From: Actinospineispora spinosispora DSM 44797
GTDB taxonomy: Bacteria; Actinomycetota; Actinomycetes; Mycobacteriales; Pseudonocardiaceae
DNA: 64,000 nt
Direction: 5' to 3'
Assembly: GCF_000429025.1 (NCBI RefSeq)
Contig: NZ_KE386834.1
Span: forward strand, 646,891 to 710,890
Part shown: piece by piece, positions 26,246 through 33,897 of the stretch
How the letters are laid out: each line of letters starts with the position of its first letter
How positions within the stretch are numbered: position 1 is the first letter of the stretch
Program-made: the position numbers and the translations under genes
The notes under the pieces: model-generated
Told to the model about the DNA's origin: nothing
Databases searched by the model: none
The model's input: the letters and a program-made list of their open reading frames with translations, nothing else

Positions 26246-26271
26246 GAATACTAACGTATGCGGCGGTATTC
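26246..26271. promoter_or_regulatory. inverted repeat upstream of the flavoprotein gene
   Basis: GAATAC (26246-26251) and GTATTC (26266-26271) form a 6-bp inverted repeat with a 14-nt spacer, 35 bp before the flavoprotein ATG and just after the GntR stop. It is a candidate operator for the GntR/FCD protein. Confidence 0.35.
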
Positions 26272-26279
26272 AGGGTGTG

Positions 26280-27041
26280 TCAGGCAGGCTTGACGGTCCA
26301 GCGACCCTCTGCCCGCTTGGAGAGCACCCGGATCGCGGTGGCTTTACGGAAGTGTTCGCGGGTTGTCGACTCGGCCAGGTCGGCGTCCCTGGCGATGATC
26401 GCGTCGACGATCGCCCTGTGCTCCCGCAGCGCCTCTCGCTGACGTTCCTCCGAGGCCAGCGTCGTGGAGTTGAGTCGTTCGATGAGTGAGCGGGTGAGCT
26501 CGAGGTTCTGTTTCAGATAGGTGTTGCGAGCGGCTTCCCAGACGATCTCGTGGAACATGTGGTTGAGCTCCACGATCTCGCTGACCTCGCCGCCGATCGC
26601 GGCTTCGAAACGGCTGGTGGCCTCCTCGAGCAGTGCGACGTCGAGGTCGGTCCGGCTGGCCGCGGCGAGGCGTGCTGCCAGCGCCTCGAGCGTGTCGCGC
26701 ACCGTGCAGGTCTCGGACAGCTCGTCGGCGGAGAGCTCGTTGACCACGAGTCCGTGCTGGGATGCCCGGAGCAGCCCGGTGGCCTGCAGTCGGCGAAGTG
26801 CCTGTCCGACAGGTGTTCGGCTCACGTTCGCCCTGGTCGCGACGATCTCCTCGACGACCCGGGTGCCTGCCGGTATCTCGTTGCGGACGATGGCGTCGCG
26901 CAGGTGGTCGAACAGCTCCTCGGCTATCGACCTGATCCCGGGCAGCGCGATGGCGGGCTCGGGTTCTGTGGAGGCGGCGGGTTTGCCCATAGGGCTCAGC
27001 GTACTGGCAGCAGGTCGAATCGAGGCCTGAGGCTTGCCCAT
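26280..27041 (-). CDS. GntR-family regulator with FCD domain
   Basis: 253 residues from ATG 27041. Winged HTH around residues 45-105 (LFDHLRDAIVRNEIPAGTRVVEEIVATRANVSRTPVGQALRRL as family pattern) is followed by an all-helical FCD domain with the metal/ligand-binding FHEIVWEAARN and EHRAIVDAI motifs. FCD regulators sense carboxylic acids. The N-terminus repeats MGKPxAS at the two candidate ATG codons (27041 and 26990), so the start is uncertain. It is divergent from the MFS-asparaginase-PuuE operon and precedes the flavoprotein operon, and could control both. Confidence 0.9.
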   Translation of the reverse strand: MGKPQASIRPAASTLSPMGKPAASTEPEPAIALPGIRSIAEELFDHLRDAIVRNEIPAGTRVVEEIVATRANVSRTPVGQALRRLQATGLLRASQHGLVVNELSADELSETCTVRDTLEALAARLAAASRTDLDVALLEEATSRFEAAIGGEVSEIVELNHMFHEIVWEAARNTYLKQNLELTRSLIERLNSTTLASEERQREALREHRAIVDAIIARDADLAESTTREHFRKATAIRVLSKRAEGRWTVKPA

Positions 27042-27154
27042 CCTGAACGCTATTGAGTACGGTCGCATGCAATCGAATGAAGACGCGTTCAGAATCGGCG
27101 AACCCACCGGTGTCGGCAGTCCCATCCCGGAGCCGAGGAAGCGAGCTGATCACA

Positions 27155-28474
27155 GTGAAGGCCAGCACCGAAGTCGCGGGTTCCGCCCCACCGCCGCTAC
27201 GCGAAGCCCGACGAGCGGCCAGAGCGGCGTTCATCGGAACAACCATCGAGTGGTACGACTTCTACATCTACGCGAGCACCGCAACCCTGGTGTTCGGCAG
27301 AGAGTTCTTCCCGTCGCTGTCCGGCACGGCGGCCACGCTCGCCTCGTTCGCCACCATCTCGGTCGCGTTCGTCGCCCGCCCACTCGGCGGGGTCATCTTC
27401 GCTCACTTCGGCGACCGGATCGGGCGCAAGGCGACCCTGATCGCCTCGCTGCTGCTCATGGGCACCAGCACCACACTGGTCGGGTTGCTGCCGGGCTACC
27501 AGTCGATCGGTATGTGGGCGCCGGTCCTGCTGGTCGTGCTGCGCTTTCTTCAGGGAGTCGCGGTTGGCGGTGAGTGGGGCGGCGCGGTGCTCATCGCGAC
27601 CGAGTTCGCGCCGCCCGACCGGCGGGCCAGGTTGTCGAGCTGGCCGCAGCAGGGCGTCACGGCCGGGCTGGCGCTGTCCACCGCGCTGCTGCTGCTCGTC
27701 TCAGTGGTGATTCCCGAGGACGCCTATGTGGCGTGGGGCTGGCGGCTCGCCTTCCTGTTCAGCACGGTGCTGATCGTCCTGGGGCTGGTGCTGCGACTGC
27801 GGATCAAGGAGTCGCCGGTCTTCGAGGCGCGTCGGGAGCGAGTCAGGCAACAGTCCGGCGAGGAAGGGTTGCCGATCGCCAGGCTGTTCCGCGAGTCCAG
27901 GCGCACGACGGTGCTGGCGATGGTCACCTACCTGGCCGTGAGCACGACGTTCTACGTCCCGTTCACCTTCCTGCTGTCGCACGCGACGACCGTGCTCGAG
28001 ATCAGCCAGCCGGTCGCGCTCACCTCGGTGCTCGTCGCGGCCGGGGTGTACAGCATCGGTATGCGGCTGGGCGCCGGGCTGGCCGATCGGAGGGGGAGGC
28101 GGACCGCGATGCTCACCGGTCTGATCGGGTCGATCGTCGCGGTCTTCCCGATGGTCGCGCTGGTGGAGACGGGATCCCCGGTGCTGTTCGCAGTCGGGCT
28201 CGCGCTGTTCGTTCTCCCGGTGGGATGTGTGTACGCCCCGGTCGGGGTGTACTTCGCGGAGCTGTTCCCCACCGCGACCCGATACTCCGGAGTGACCGTG
28301 GCGAACCAGGGTGGCTCCTTGTTCGGCGCCGCGATCGCGCCGTTCGTGGCCGTCGCGTTGTACAACGCGTTCGGCATGTATGCCGTCGGCGGTTACCTCG
28401 CGGTCACCGCCGTGCTCAGCGCCGTCGCTGTATGCCTGCTCGGTGAAACCCGCCACCTTGCGATCGACCGATGA
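27155..28474 (+). CDS. MFS metabolite:H+ symporter (MHS-type) importer
   Basis: This 439-residue, 12-segment protein has AAFIGTTIEWYDFYIYASTATLVF, the helix 1 signature of the MHS subfamily (citrate, proline/betaine, alpha-ketoglutarate, shikimate symporters), and FGDRIGRKATLI as motif A. GTG 27155 begins the conserved protein; no strong Shine-Dalgarno was seen, so the start is uncertain by some codons. It is first in an operon with asparaginase and a PuuE-type hydrolase (ATGA overlap at 28471-28474), so it probably imports a nitrogen-containing organic acid or ureide. Confidence 0.9.
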   Translation: MKASTEVAGSAPPPLREARRAARAAFIGTTIEWYDFYIYASTATLVFGREFFPSLSGTAATLASFATISVAFVARPLGGVIFAHFGDRIGRKATLIASLLLMGTSTTLVGLLPGYQSIGMWAPVLLVVLRFLQGVAVGGEWGGAVLIATEFAPPDRRARLSSWPQQGVTAGLALSTALLLLVSVVIPEDAYVAWGWRLAFLFSTVLIVLGLVLRLRIKESPVFEARRERVRQQSGEEGLPIARLFRESRRTTVLAMVTYLAVSTTFYVPFTFLLSHATTVLEISQPVALTSVLVAAGVYSIGMRLGAGLADRRGRRTAMLTGLIGSIVAVFPMVALVETGSPVLFAVGLALFVLPVGCVYAPVGVYFAELFPTATRYSGVTVANQGGSLFGAAIAPFVAVALYNAFGMYAVGGYLAVTAVLSAVAVCLLGETRHLAIDR

Positions 28475-29475
28475 GCACACCGCCGGTCGATCTCGACGGT
28501 TCGGCCGCGGCGGTGAGCATCCTCGGGATGGGCGGCACGATATCCACCGAGTGTTCCTCCGCCGGCGCGATCCCCGAGCGCGATGCCGCGACGATCGCCC
28601 GAGAGTTGTCCCTGCCGGTCGACCTGCGGGCACGTGACGTACGTACCGTGTCCAGCCGTGCGGTCACCCCCGGCGACATGTGGGCGCTGGCCGGAGCGGT
28701 GCGGGAGGAGATCGACAGCGGAGTCCGGGGCGTGGTGATCACCCACGGCACCGACACACTGGAGGAGACCGCCTACGCGCTGTCACTCCTGGTCGACACC
28801 CCGGTGCCGGTGGTACTCACCGGAGCGATGCGCGCGCCGCATCTGCCCGGCGCGGACGGGTCGGCCAACCTCACCGCCGCCGTCGTGGCCGCGCTGCACC
28901 CGCCGCTGGCCGGCTACGGCCCGGTGGTGGTGTTCCAGGACGAGATCCACGTGGCGCGCCTGGTGACCAAGCGGCACAGTGCGCGGATCGCGGCGTTCGC
29001 GTCGCCGGCGGCCGGGCCCGTCGGCTCGGTGTCGGAGCAGCGGGTGGAACTGCTACTGGGCCCGTCGCCGCACCGCGACCGGCTGCCCACGACCGCGCCG
29101 CCGGACGCCTACGTGGAGCTCATCTGGGCCGCGGCGGGCACGGACGGCTCGTTGGTCGACGCGATCGCCGGTGAAGTCGATGGACTGGTGATCGCGGGAA
29201 CCGGTGGCGGTCACCTGTCGCCTCCACTGGCCGAGGCGGCCGTCCGGCTGGCAGGCTCGCCGTGTCCGGTTGTTCTGGCCAGCCGGTGCGAGGACGGCAG
29301 ACCGCTGCACACCACCTACGGCGGGATCGGGTCGGAGACCCATCTGCTCGCCGCCGGACTTCTCTCCTCCGGTGTGCTCTCACCGGTCAAGGCAAGGCTC
29401 AGGCTGCTGTTCGGCCTGTCCGCCGGAATCACACCGGAGCTGATCTTCCCAGCGGCCGGGCCACCCTTCTCGTGA
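28471..29475 (+). CDS. asparaginase-family amidohydrolase
   Basis: 334 residues with both L-asparaginase signatures: ILGMGGTIST (around residue 17-26, nucleophile Thr) and VITHGTDTLEETAY (around residues 88-101, second Thr and Asp), plus GADGSANL and a downstream Lys in VTKRHS. It hydrolyses an amide of a four- or five-carbon amino acid, or a related amide in this pathway. It is translationally coupled to the MFS gene and 10 bp before the PuuE-type gene. Confidence 0.9.
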   Translation: MSTPPVDLDGSAAAVSILGMGGTISTECSSAGAIPERDAATIARELSLPVDLRARDVRTVSSRAVTPGDMWALAGAVREEIDSGVRGVVITHGTDTLEETAYALSLLVDTPVPVVLTGAMRAPHLPGADGSANLTAAVVAALHPPLAGYGPVVVFQDEIHVARLVTKRHSARIAAFASPAAGPVGSVSEQRVELLLGPSPHRDRLPTTAPPDAYVELIWAAAGTDGSLVDAIAGEVDGLVIAGTGGGHLSPPLAEAAVRLAGSPCPVVLASRCEDGRPLHTTYGGIGSETHLLAAGLLSSGVLSPVKARLRLLFGLSAGITPELIFPAAGPPFS

Positions 29476-29485
29476 TGGAGCAACG

Positions 29486-30415
29486 ATGACGGCTACCGCA
29501 CAACCGAGGGACTTCGTCGGGTACGGCGCGAACCCGCCCCAGTTCACCTGGCCGAACGGGACGCGCCTCGCGGTGAACTTCGTGGTCAACTACGAGGAGG
29601 GCGCGGAACGCAACGGCCTGGACGGCGATCCCGACCAGGAGCACCTGGTCGAGGCGAAGTACGACGTGCCGGACGGGGAACGCGAGCTTTTCGCGGAGTC
29701 GACCTTCGAGTACGGCAGCCGGGTCGGGATCTGGCGCCTGTTGGAAGGTCTCGACGACCACGGTGTGGTGCCCACCGTGTTCGCGTGCGGTCTGGCGCTG
29801 GAACGCAACGTGCCGGTGGCTGAGGCGTTCGTCCAGCGGGGCTGCGACATCGTCGGGCACGGCTATCGGTGGGTGCCGCACACCGGAATGACCCGGGAGC
29901 AGGAGAAACGTAATATCACCGACTGCGTCACCTCCCTGGAACGCCTGACCGGTGCGACGGTGCGAGGTTGGTTCACCCGCCCACCCAATACGGCCAACAC
30001 CCGCTCGCTACTCGCCGAATGCGGGCTCGGCTACGACGCGGGCTCGGTCAGCGACGACCTGCCGTACTACGAACCGGTGGACGGCTCGCCGTTCCTAGTC
30101 GTTCCCTACTCGCTGGACGTCAACGACACGAAGTTCTTCAAAGGTCAGTTCTTCACCGCCGACGACTTCGCCCGGTACGCGCTGGATTGCTTCGAGACAC
30201 TGCTCGCGGAGAGTGTGAAGCGACCGAGGCTGATGTCGATCGGGTTGCACCCTCGGATCATCGGACGACCCGCACGGATGGCCGGGCTGCTCCGCGTACT
30301 GGACCGGATCGCGGGTCACGACGGCGTCTGGATCACCGGCAGGGACGAGATCGCGAACTTCTGGAGGGGCGCCTTCCCCGCCGGGCAACCGGACCATGGG
30401 CGAGACGAGGGATGA
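29486..30415 (+). CDS. puuE: polysaccharide-deacetylase-fold allantoinase (PuuE type)
   Basis: 309 residues starting RDFVGYGANPPQFTWPNGTRLAVNFVVNYEEG in pattern, which is the N-terminus of PuuE proteins: NodB-fold allantoinases unrelated to the metal amidohydrolase class. IVGHGYRW, GWFTRPPNTANTR and LHPRIIGRPAR also fit. GGAG lies just before the ATG. Allantoinase opens allantoin to allantoate, but PuuE relatives also act on other ureides or formamides. It is the last gene of the MFS-asparaginase operon. The cluster thus has two evolutionarily distinct ring-opening hydrolases. Confidence 0.9.
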   Translation: MTATAQPRDFVGYGANPPQFTWPNGTRLAVNFVVNYEEGAERNGLDGDPDQEHLVEAKYDVPDGERELFAESTFEYGSRVGIWRLLEGLDDHGVVPTVFACGLALERNVPVAEAFVQRGCDIVGHGYRWVPHTGMTREQEKRNITDCVTSLERLTGATVRGWFTRPPNTANTRSLLAECGLGYDAGSVSDDLPYYEPVDGSPFLVVPYSLDVNDTKFFKGQFFTADDFARYALDCFETLLAESVKRPRLMSIGLHPRIIGRPARMAGLLRVLDRIAGHDGVWITGRDEIANFWRGAFPAGQPDHGRDEG

Positions 30416-30990
30416 GCGGATGAACCACGATGAGCTCTTTCACCGGGTCCGCGGCTAGAAGCACATGAGGTATCGGCCGGGGCGGCTTCGGGGGCGACGT
30501 GCCCCACGGAGGCTCCGCTGGAGGCGCCGGAAAGCGGCCGTCGGCGAAATCGGTCGAAACCAGTGGCCGCGGCTGGCAACCGGCTTCAGCGCACACTGGT
30601 CCGCCACCGACGCGACGCCTGGCCGTACGGACTCGCGTCCAACCGGGCGACGCTCGAGGCCTTCCTCCGCTACGTCCACGAGCCGGGACTCACCGACCGC
30701 CGGTTCGCCGCGAACGAGCTGTCCGTCCACGAGATGCACGAGGCTTCCTCAGTGTCGGTTGGTGACAGCCAGGGACGGGTGGTTCTGGATCGGCCGTGGT
30801 CACACCGCGGACTATCCACAGTGGATGAACAAGCTCTGCCCCGGCGGTGTTCGGTCGCCGCCGGGCTGGCGCGCTTCGCGGCTCGAGATGGTGAGAGACG
30901 TGAGCTCGGTTGCCTGTTGTCATGGCCGGGGACCCTGACAGTCAACTCGCACCCGAACTTCGGACAGTCCACCCACGGGTTTGTCGGTTC
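30416..30990. other. 575-bp gap between PuuE and a minus-strand dehydrogenase, containing a gene remnant
   Basis: Apart from the remnant at 30608-30760, no intact gene is visible. Open frames on both strands have poor third-position G/C bias. The convergent arrangement of flanking genes suggests decayed sequence rather than a promoter region. Confidence 0.6.
30608..30760 (+). pseudogene. C-terminal remnant of a 4,5-dihydroxyphthalate decarboxylase-like / substrate-binding protein
   Basis: Frame 2 reads RDAWPYGLASNRATLEAF, then LRYVHEPGLTDRRFAANELSVHE. This strongly resembles the C-terminal end of Pht5-type 4,5-dihydroxyphthalate decarboxylases and related ABC-transporter substrate-binding-like proteins (W-P-Y-G-x-x-x-N-R-x-T-L-E-A-F, then H-E-Q-G-L-x-x-R-R and a final E-E-L-F). 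No N-terminal part was found in the preceding 190 bp, and the frame runs on into unrelated residues, so the gene is broken. Recognition is from memory of the family motif. Confidence 0.55.
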
Positions 30991-31872
30991 CTAGCTTGCT
31001 GGAGGTCTGCCCCGGAGGAGCTCGATGATCGTGGAGTCGTCACGGCGACCAAGGCCCGCGCGTTGCCCTGCGAGGAAGAGTTGTTCGGCGGCGGTGGCCA
31101 GCGGTGTGGGGTGGCAGCTGGTGCGGGCCGTCGAGGTGACCAGCCCGATGTCCTTCGCGATGATGTCGAGGGCGCTGGTGACCTCATGGCTGCCGTTCAC
31201 CATGCGAGCGCCCCGGTCATCGAGCATGAATGACGCGGCGGCACCTCCTCGGACGACCTCCCAGGTGGCGGCAGGATCCAGGTGCATCGCCTCGGCGAGG
31301 GTGAGTGCTTCTGCCGCGGCAGCGATGTGAACGCCGCACAGCAGCTGGTTGACCAGCTTGACCTTCTGTCCGTCGCCGGGTGCGGTGCCGACGCGCGGTG
31401 CGGTACGCGCCATCGCGTCGAGCATTGGTCGCAATCGATCCACCGCGGGCTGTGAGCCGCTGACCATGATCAGCAGATCACCGGTGAGTGCGCGCGCGGC
31501 GCCGCCGGAGACCGGGGCGTCGACGAGGTCGATCTGGCGCCGCGCCAGTCTTTCGGCCCAGTTCTGGACAACGCCCGGTCCGACTGTGGCCATGATGGCG
31601 ACGGTGGCACCGGGTGCGAGGGTGGCCGCGGCCGGGTCGTCGCCGAACAGCACGCTTTCGACCTGTTCCGAGGTGGCGACCATCATGGCGAGTACATCCA
31701 TGTCGACCGCCACCTCGTGGATCGAGCGCGCCGGCCGTACGCCGTGGGGGCCCAGCGCTTCGGCTCGAGACGGGTCGATGTCGTATGCGGTGATGTCGTG
31801 ACCGGCGCGGGCCAGGCAGCTGGCCATGGGGTAGCCCATGGCCCCGAGACCGATCCATCCCACTCGGGTCAT
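30991..31872 (-). CDS. 3-hydroxyisobutyrate dehydrogenase-family NAD(P) oxidoreductase
   Basis: 293 residues: GWIGLGAMGYPMASCLARAGH is the family N-terminal cofactor motif, DAPVSGGAARALTGDLLIMVSG the substrate-binding loop, and GDGQKVKLVNQLLCGVH holds the catalytic Lys. Family members include tartronate-semialdehyde reductase, L-threonate dehydrogenase LtnD and 3-hydroxyisobutyrate dehydrogenase. In this operon it probably oxidises a hydroxy-acid. GGAAGGG precedes the ATG. It is the last gene of the IclR-ilvD-acetaldehyde dehydrogenase-aldolase operon (43 bp after the aldolase). Confidence 0.92.
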   Translation of the reverse strand: MTRVGWIGLGAMGYPMASCLARAGHDITAYDIDPSRAEALGPHGVRPARSIHEVAVDMDVLAMMVATSEQVESVLFGDDPAAATLAPGATVAIMATVGPGVVQNWAERLARRQIDLVDAPVSGGAARALTGDLLIMVSGSQPAVDRLRPMLDAMARTAPRVGTAPGDGQKVKLVNQLLCGVHIAAAAEALTLAEAMHLDPAATWEVVRGGAAASFMLDDRGARMVNGSHEVTSALDIIAKDIGLVTSTARTSCHPTPLATAAEQLFLAGQRAGLGRRDDSTIIELLRGRPPAS

Positions 31873-31915
31873 GTGTTGCCCTTCCTGCGGTGGCGGTGAG
31901 GGGGAGAGCAGCAGC

Positions 31916-32923
31916 TCAGTGGGCCGCGCGCATGGTGAGAGCGACGTCGGTGATCATGTCTTCCTGCCCGACGATGAGCCCGCGCCTGCCCACCTCGACC
32001 AGCAGCTGGCGCATGTCGACGTTGTGGGTGCGCGCGGCCTGCTCCGCGTGCCGCAGGAAACTGGAGTACACCCCGGCATATCCGAGCGTCAGCGTCTCCC
32101 TGTCGACCCGGATCGGCCGGTCCTGGATCGGCCGGACCAGGTCGTCGGCCGCGTCCTCGAGAGCGAACAAATCACATCCGTGCTCCCAACCGAGCAGGTT
32201 GGCCACCGCGACGAAGGCCTCCAGCGGGGTGTTTCCGGCCCCGGCGCCGTGCCCGGCAAGGGAGGCATCCACCCGGGAGACGCCTTCTTCGACCGCGACC
32301 ACCGAGTTGGCCACGGACAGTGAGAGATTCTCGTGGGCATGGATGCCGATCTCGGTTTCGGGCTCGAGCACATCGCGGTAGGCACGGACACGATCCCGCA
32401 CCCCGCCCATGGTGAGCCGGCCGGCCGAGTCGGTCACGTAGACGCAGTGCGAGCCGGCGTCCTGCAACAGCTTGGCCGACCGAGCCAGCGCGGTCGGGGG
32501 CAGGTAGTGCGCCATCATCAGGAAACCGGAGACGTCCATGCCGAGAGCGCGGGCCCGCTCGATGAGCTGCAACCCGGTGTCGGCCTCGGCGCAGTGCACC
32601 GCCACTCGGACCGAGCCGACCCCGAGTCGGTGTGCTCGTTGCAGCGACTCGATCGTGCCGATCCCGGGGATCAGCAGCGTGGTGAGGCGAGCTCTGGCCA
32701 CCACCGAGGACATCGCCGCGATCCACTCGTCGTCGGTGTGGCTGGCGGGACCGTAGGTCAGGGTGGATGCCGCCAGCCCGTCGCCGTGCGCAACCTCGAT
32801 CGCGTCCACTCCGGCCGCGTCCAGCGCAGCGGCGATGCGCGTCAGCTGGCCCATGTCGATCCGGTGTCGGACGGCGTGCATCCCGTCGCGCAGCGTCACA
32901 TCCTGGACGTAGACCCTGGTCAT
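31916..32923 (-). CDS. mhpE: 4-hydroxy-2-oxovalerate aldolase (DmpG/MhpE family)
   Basis: 335 residues with VQDVTLRDGMHAVRH at residue 6-20, the Mn-binding D and catalytic Arg of HMGL-like aldolases, HAHENLSLSVANSVVAVEEGV with the second metal ligands and AGHGAGAGNTPLE. The C-terminal LLVEVGRRGLIVGQEDMI matches the DmpG dimerisation/regulatory domain. It splits 4-hydroxy-2-oxopentanoate into pyruvate and acetaldehyde, channelled to the acetaldehyde dehydrogenase encoded 1 bp upstream. No 2-oxopent-4-enoate hydratase or ring-cleavage dioxygenase is nearby, unlike in meta-cleavage operons. Confidence 0.94.
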   Translation of the reverse strand: MTRVYVQDVTLRDGMHAVRHRIDMGQLTRIAAALDAAGVDAIEVAHGDGLAASTLTYGPASHTDDEWIAAMSSVVARARLTTLLIPGIGTIESLQRAHRLGVGSVRVAVHCAEADTGLQLIERARALGMDVSGFLMMAHYLPPTALARSAKLLQDAGSHCVYVTDSAGRLTMGGVRDRVRAYRDVLEPETEIGIHAHENLSLSVANSVVAVEEGVSRVDASLAGHGAGAGNTPLEAFVAVANLLGWEHGCDLFALEDAADDLVRPIQDRPIRVDRETLTLGYAGVYSSFLRHAEQAARTHNVDMRQLLVEVGRRGLIVGQEDMITDVALTMRAAH

Positions 32924-32924
32924 C

Positions 32925-33869
32925 TCACGCCACCCCGGCGCCGGCCGAGATCACGTTCTGCCGGGCGGCGACCGTGATCGCCGCCGTGGTCGTGATGTCG
33001 AGATTCCCGGCGTAGGTGCCCAGGTGATCCCCAGCTCCCTCCACCTCGAGGAAAACCGACAGCTTCGAGCGGTTGCCCGGTGTCGCGTCGATCAGGGTGC
33101 GCAACGGTTCATCGGGGTTGATGCGGCTGAACTGGAGGTCCTGTTTGAGTCGATACCCAGGGACGGTCCGGGCCATCGTGGCCACCATCGCCTCGACCGA
33201 CGTCGTGATCGAGGAACGCAATGTGTCGTCGAGGTCCTCGATGATGCAGTGCACGGTTGCGCGCATCGCCATGGGGGGGTCGGCCGGGTTGAGCACAGTG
33301 AGGGCCCTGCCGCGCCGGGCGCCGCCGAGGCTCTGAACCGCACGTGTGGTGGCCTCGGTGAACTCGTCGAGAGTGGTGCGGGTTCCCGGGCCCGTCGACG
33401 ACGACGGTATGGAGACGACGACCTCCGCGTAGGGGACGGCGACGACCCGGGTGACCGCGTGCACCAGAGGGACGGTTGCCTGGGCAGAGCAGCTCGCCAG
33501 GCTGAGACCGGGCACTCCGACGTGCTCGTCCAGGTTCACCGCCGGCACCACGATCGGTCCGGTCACGGCGGGTGTGAGGTTGACCAGCGGCCGTCCGTAC
33601 CGAGCGAACAGGGAAGAGTGCGCTTCATGGGCTGCCGAGGTGCTCGCGTCCAGCACCATCGTGACCTGATCGAAGACGTCCAGCTCGACCAGCCCCGCCG
33701 CTCCGAAGGCGCTGGCGGCCACCCCCAGTCGGCGGGCAGTGGCCAGCCCCGGGGATTTCCTATCGATGCCGGCCACGGCGACCGGCTCCAGTACGGGGTG
33801 CCGGACCAGCTTGATCAGTAGATCGGTGCCGACGTGCCCCGTCCCGATGATCGCGACTTTGGTCGTCAT
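32925..33869 (-). CDS. mhpF: acylating acetaldehyde dehydrogenase (DmpF/MhpF family)
   Basis: 314 residues: KVAIIGTGHVGTDLLIKLVR is the NAD-binding motif, SLASCSAQATVPLVHA contains the catalytic Cys, and RINPDEPLRTLIDATPGNRSKLSVFLEVEGAGDHLGTYAGNLD includes family C-terminal elements. It converts acetaldehyde, CoA and NAD+ to acetyl-CoA and forms the bifunctional complex with the aldolase. ATG 33869 has GAGGAG just upstream; the stop and the aldolase ATG are separated by one base. Confidence 0.94.
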   Translation of the reverse strand: MTTKVAIIGTGHVGTDLLIKLVRHPVLEPVAVAGIDRKSPGLATARRLGVAASAFGAAGLVELDVFDQVTMVLDASTSAAHEAHSSLFARYGRPLVNLTPAVTGPIVVPAVNLDEHVGVPGLSLASCSAQATVPLVHAVTRVVAVPYAEVVVSIPSSSTGPGTRTTLDEFTEATTRAVQSLGGARRGRALTVLNPADPPMAMRATVHCIIEDLDDTLRSSITTSVEAMVATMARTVPGYRLKQDLQFSRINPDEPLRTLIDATPGNRSKLSVFLEVEGAGDHLGTYAGNLDITTTAAITVAARQNVISAGAGVA

Positions 33870-33897
33870 GTCACTCCTCGGTCTGTGTGCTCGATGG

